This document shows, piece after piece, positions 63,141 to 64,000 of a DNA stretch of 64,000 nt (its first letter is position 1; every line of letters starts with the position of its first letter). The notes beneath the pieces were generated by a model. It saw only the letters and a list, made by a program, of their open reading frames with translations. It did no database searches and was not told the DNA's origin. The position numbers and the translations under genes are program-made. The stretch spans positions 3,100,001 through 3,164,000 of the forward strand of contig NZ_CP084712.1 in NCBI RefSeq assembly GCF_023822045.1, given 5' to 3'. Origin of the DNA: Sphingopyxis sp. USTB-05. Its GTDB lineage: Bacteria > Pseudomonadota > Alphaproteobacteria > Sphingomonadales > Sphingomonadaceae.

Positions 63141-63251
63141 TCAAACCTCCATATACTCGTCATGGCTCTGGGCATTCGTCCCGCCGGTCGCTTCCTTAGC
63201 GACAGCACCGAAAAAGGCCAAGCGTTTCACTTTGGTGGATCGCTGAGCCAT
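63141..63251 (-). CDS. Candidate small ORF (36 aa) between panB and the yfgM-like gene
   Basis: The ATG at 63251 overlaps the panB stop (TGATG) and the TGA at 63141 directly abuts the TTG of the next gene. The peptide is basic at the N-terminus ([20 protein letters not shown]) and polar after that. It may be a real small protein or only a translational coupling device. No homologue is known to me, and the coding signal is modest. Confidence 0.45.
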   Translation of the reverse strand: MAQRSTKVKRLAFFGAVAKEATGGTNAQSHDEYMEV

Positions 63252-64000
63252 CAACCGGCGTAGGTCTGATCCTCGGTCGGGAATGAACGGGACCTGACTT
63301 CGTCGGCATAGTCCTTCACCGCGGCTTCCACGACGCCCGCCATATTCCCGAAGCGCTTCACGAATTTGGGGACACGTTCGAACATGCCGAGCATGTCGTC
63401 GGTGACGAGCACCTGGCCGTCGCACTGTGCCGAGGCACCGATGCCGATCGTCGGGCAATCGACCTTGTTCGTGATCTCGATTGCAATCGATTCGAGCACG
63501 CCTTCGATGACGATCGAAAACGCACCGGCCTGCGCGACCGCAATGGCATCTTCGACGATCGAGCGCGCCTCTTCCTCGCTCTTGCCGCGCACGCCATAAC
63601 CGCCGAGAATGTTGACCGCCTGCGGGGTCAGCCCGACATGACCCATCACCGGGATGCCGCGCTGGGTCAGGAATTCGATCGTCGGCGCAAGCACCTTGCC
63701 GCCCTCGACCTTCACAGCGGCCGCACCGGTTTCCTTGAGCAGCCGCGCGGCATTGTCGAAGGCCTGCTGCGGGCTCCCTTCATAGCTACCGAAGGGCATG
63801 TCGACGATCACTGCGGCATGATAGCTGCCGCGGACGACCGCGGCGCCGTGCAGCGCCATCATGTCCATCGTCACGCCGACGGTATGCGGCAGACCATAGA
63901 TCACCTGCGCGAGCGAATCGCCGACGAGCAACATGTCGCAATGCGGATCGAGCAGTTGCGCCATGCGGACGGTGTAGGCGGTGAGCATCACAAGCGGCTC
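63251..64000 (-). CDS. panB: 3-methyl-2-oxobutanoate hydroxymethyltransferase (5' end outside window)
   Basis: The frame runs from base 64000 to the stop at 63251 and stays open at the edge, so only a few N-terminal residues are missing (the start would be upstream of [10 protein letters not shown]). Motifs: [36 protein letters not shown] and GHVGLTPQ. It makes ketopantoate from alpha-ketoisovalerate and methylene-THF, the first step of pantothenate synthesis, which feeds CoaD (50611-51117). It heads the minus-strand operon panB - small ORF - yfgM-like - bamB - der - tusA-like. Confidence 0.96.
   Translation of the reverse strand, partial: EPLVMLTAYTVRMAQLLDPHCDMLLVGDSLAQVIYGLPHTVGVTMDMMALHGAAVVRGSYHAAVIVDMPFGSYEGSPQQAFDNAARLLKETGAAAVKVEGGKVLAPTIEFLTQRGIPVMGHVGLTPQAVNILGGYGVRGKSEEEARSIVEDAIAVAQAGAFSIVIEGVLESIAIEITNKVDCPTIGIGASAQCDGQVLVTDDMLGMFERVPKFVKRFGNMAGVVEAAVKDYADEVRSRSFPTEDQTYAG

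Noticed and set aside
1..64000. CRISPR array, tRNA, rRNA, prophage or insertion sequence
   Set aside because: No direct-repeat array, cloverleaf, rRNA sequence, integrase, transposase or phage structural gene was seen in the window.

Overview
The window reads as chromosome of a high-G+C alphaproteobacterium of the order Sphingomonadales, most like Sphingopyxis or a near relative. This is inferred from gene content: PhyR/NepR/EcfG general stress response genes, a COQ4-family protein and E. coli-like envelope genes in GC-rich codon usage. It is also supported by EcfG-type promoters (GGAAC, 16-17 bases, CGTT). No rRNA, tRNA, CRISPR array, prophage or insertion sequence was seen. The DNA is densely coding and broken by short palindromic repeats. 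Both ends cut a gene: a DEAD-box RNA helicase at the left and panB at the right.

1-9.3 kb: RNA helicase and quinone oxidoreductase, then a minus-strand set around formaldehyde and one-carbon metabolism (adhC/frmA, purU, fghA, with a VOC protein and a trans-editing protein), an EmrE-like pump, L-serine dehydratase and Fe superoxide dismutase. 9.3-14.5 kb: a tightly coupled four-gene DNA repair operon (radical SAM protein, DUF4130-UdgX fusion, ligase-associated exonuclease, ATP-dependent ligase). 14.5-19 kb: a general stress response locus with a HWE-type histidine kinase, PhyR, NepR and two EcfG-type sigma factors. 19-29 kb: mixed metabolism, with a PQQ-type sugar dehydrogenase, hydrolases, acetyltransferases, an Rrf2 regulator plus methyltransferase, a desaturase, a DUF1800/DUF1501 pair, exonuclease III and ErpA.

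29.3-34.1 kb: operon glnE-bcp-DUF455-M23 peptidase. 34.1-37.1 kb: a second PhyR divergent from a second, very short NepR (56 aa), then tgt and a hemerythrin gene with a clear EcfG promoter. 37-48 kb: a cell-surface and c-di-GMP region, with a PAS-GGDEF-EAL-PilZ protein and a chaperone-usher pilus operon flanked on both sides by paralogous PilZ-HTH regulators. 47.9-53.5 kb: a MerR-TipAS regulator, then xseB-ispA-coaD-cyclophilin-queA and small membrane or exported proteins. 53.5-64 kb: purL, a DUF72 protein, a COQ4-family protein with a promoter/operator, a DUF418 membrane protein, an Hpt protein, and the operon panB-(36-aa ORF)-yfgM-like-bamB-der-tusA-like.

The points that most deserve a second look are the fused repair operon, the duplicated stress-response wiring with its predicted promoters, and the pilus island framed by twin PilZ-HTH proteins.
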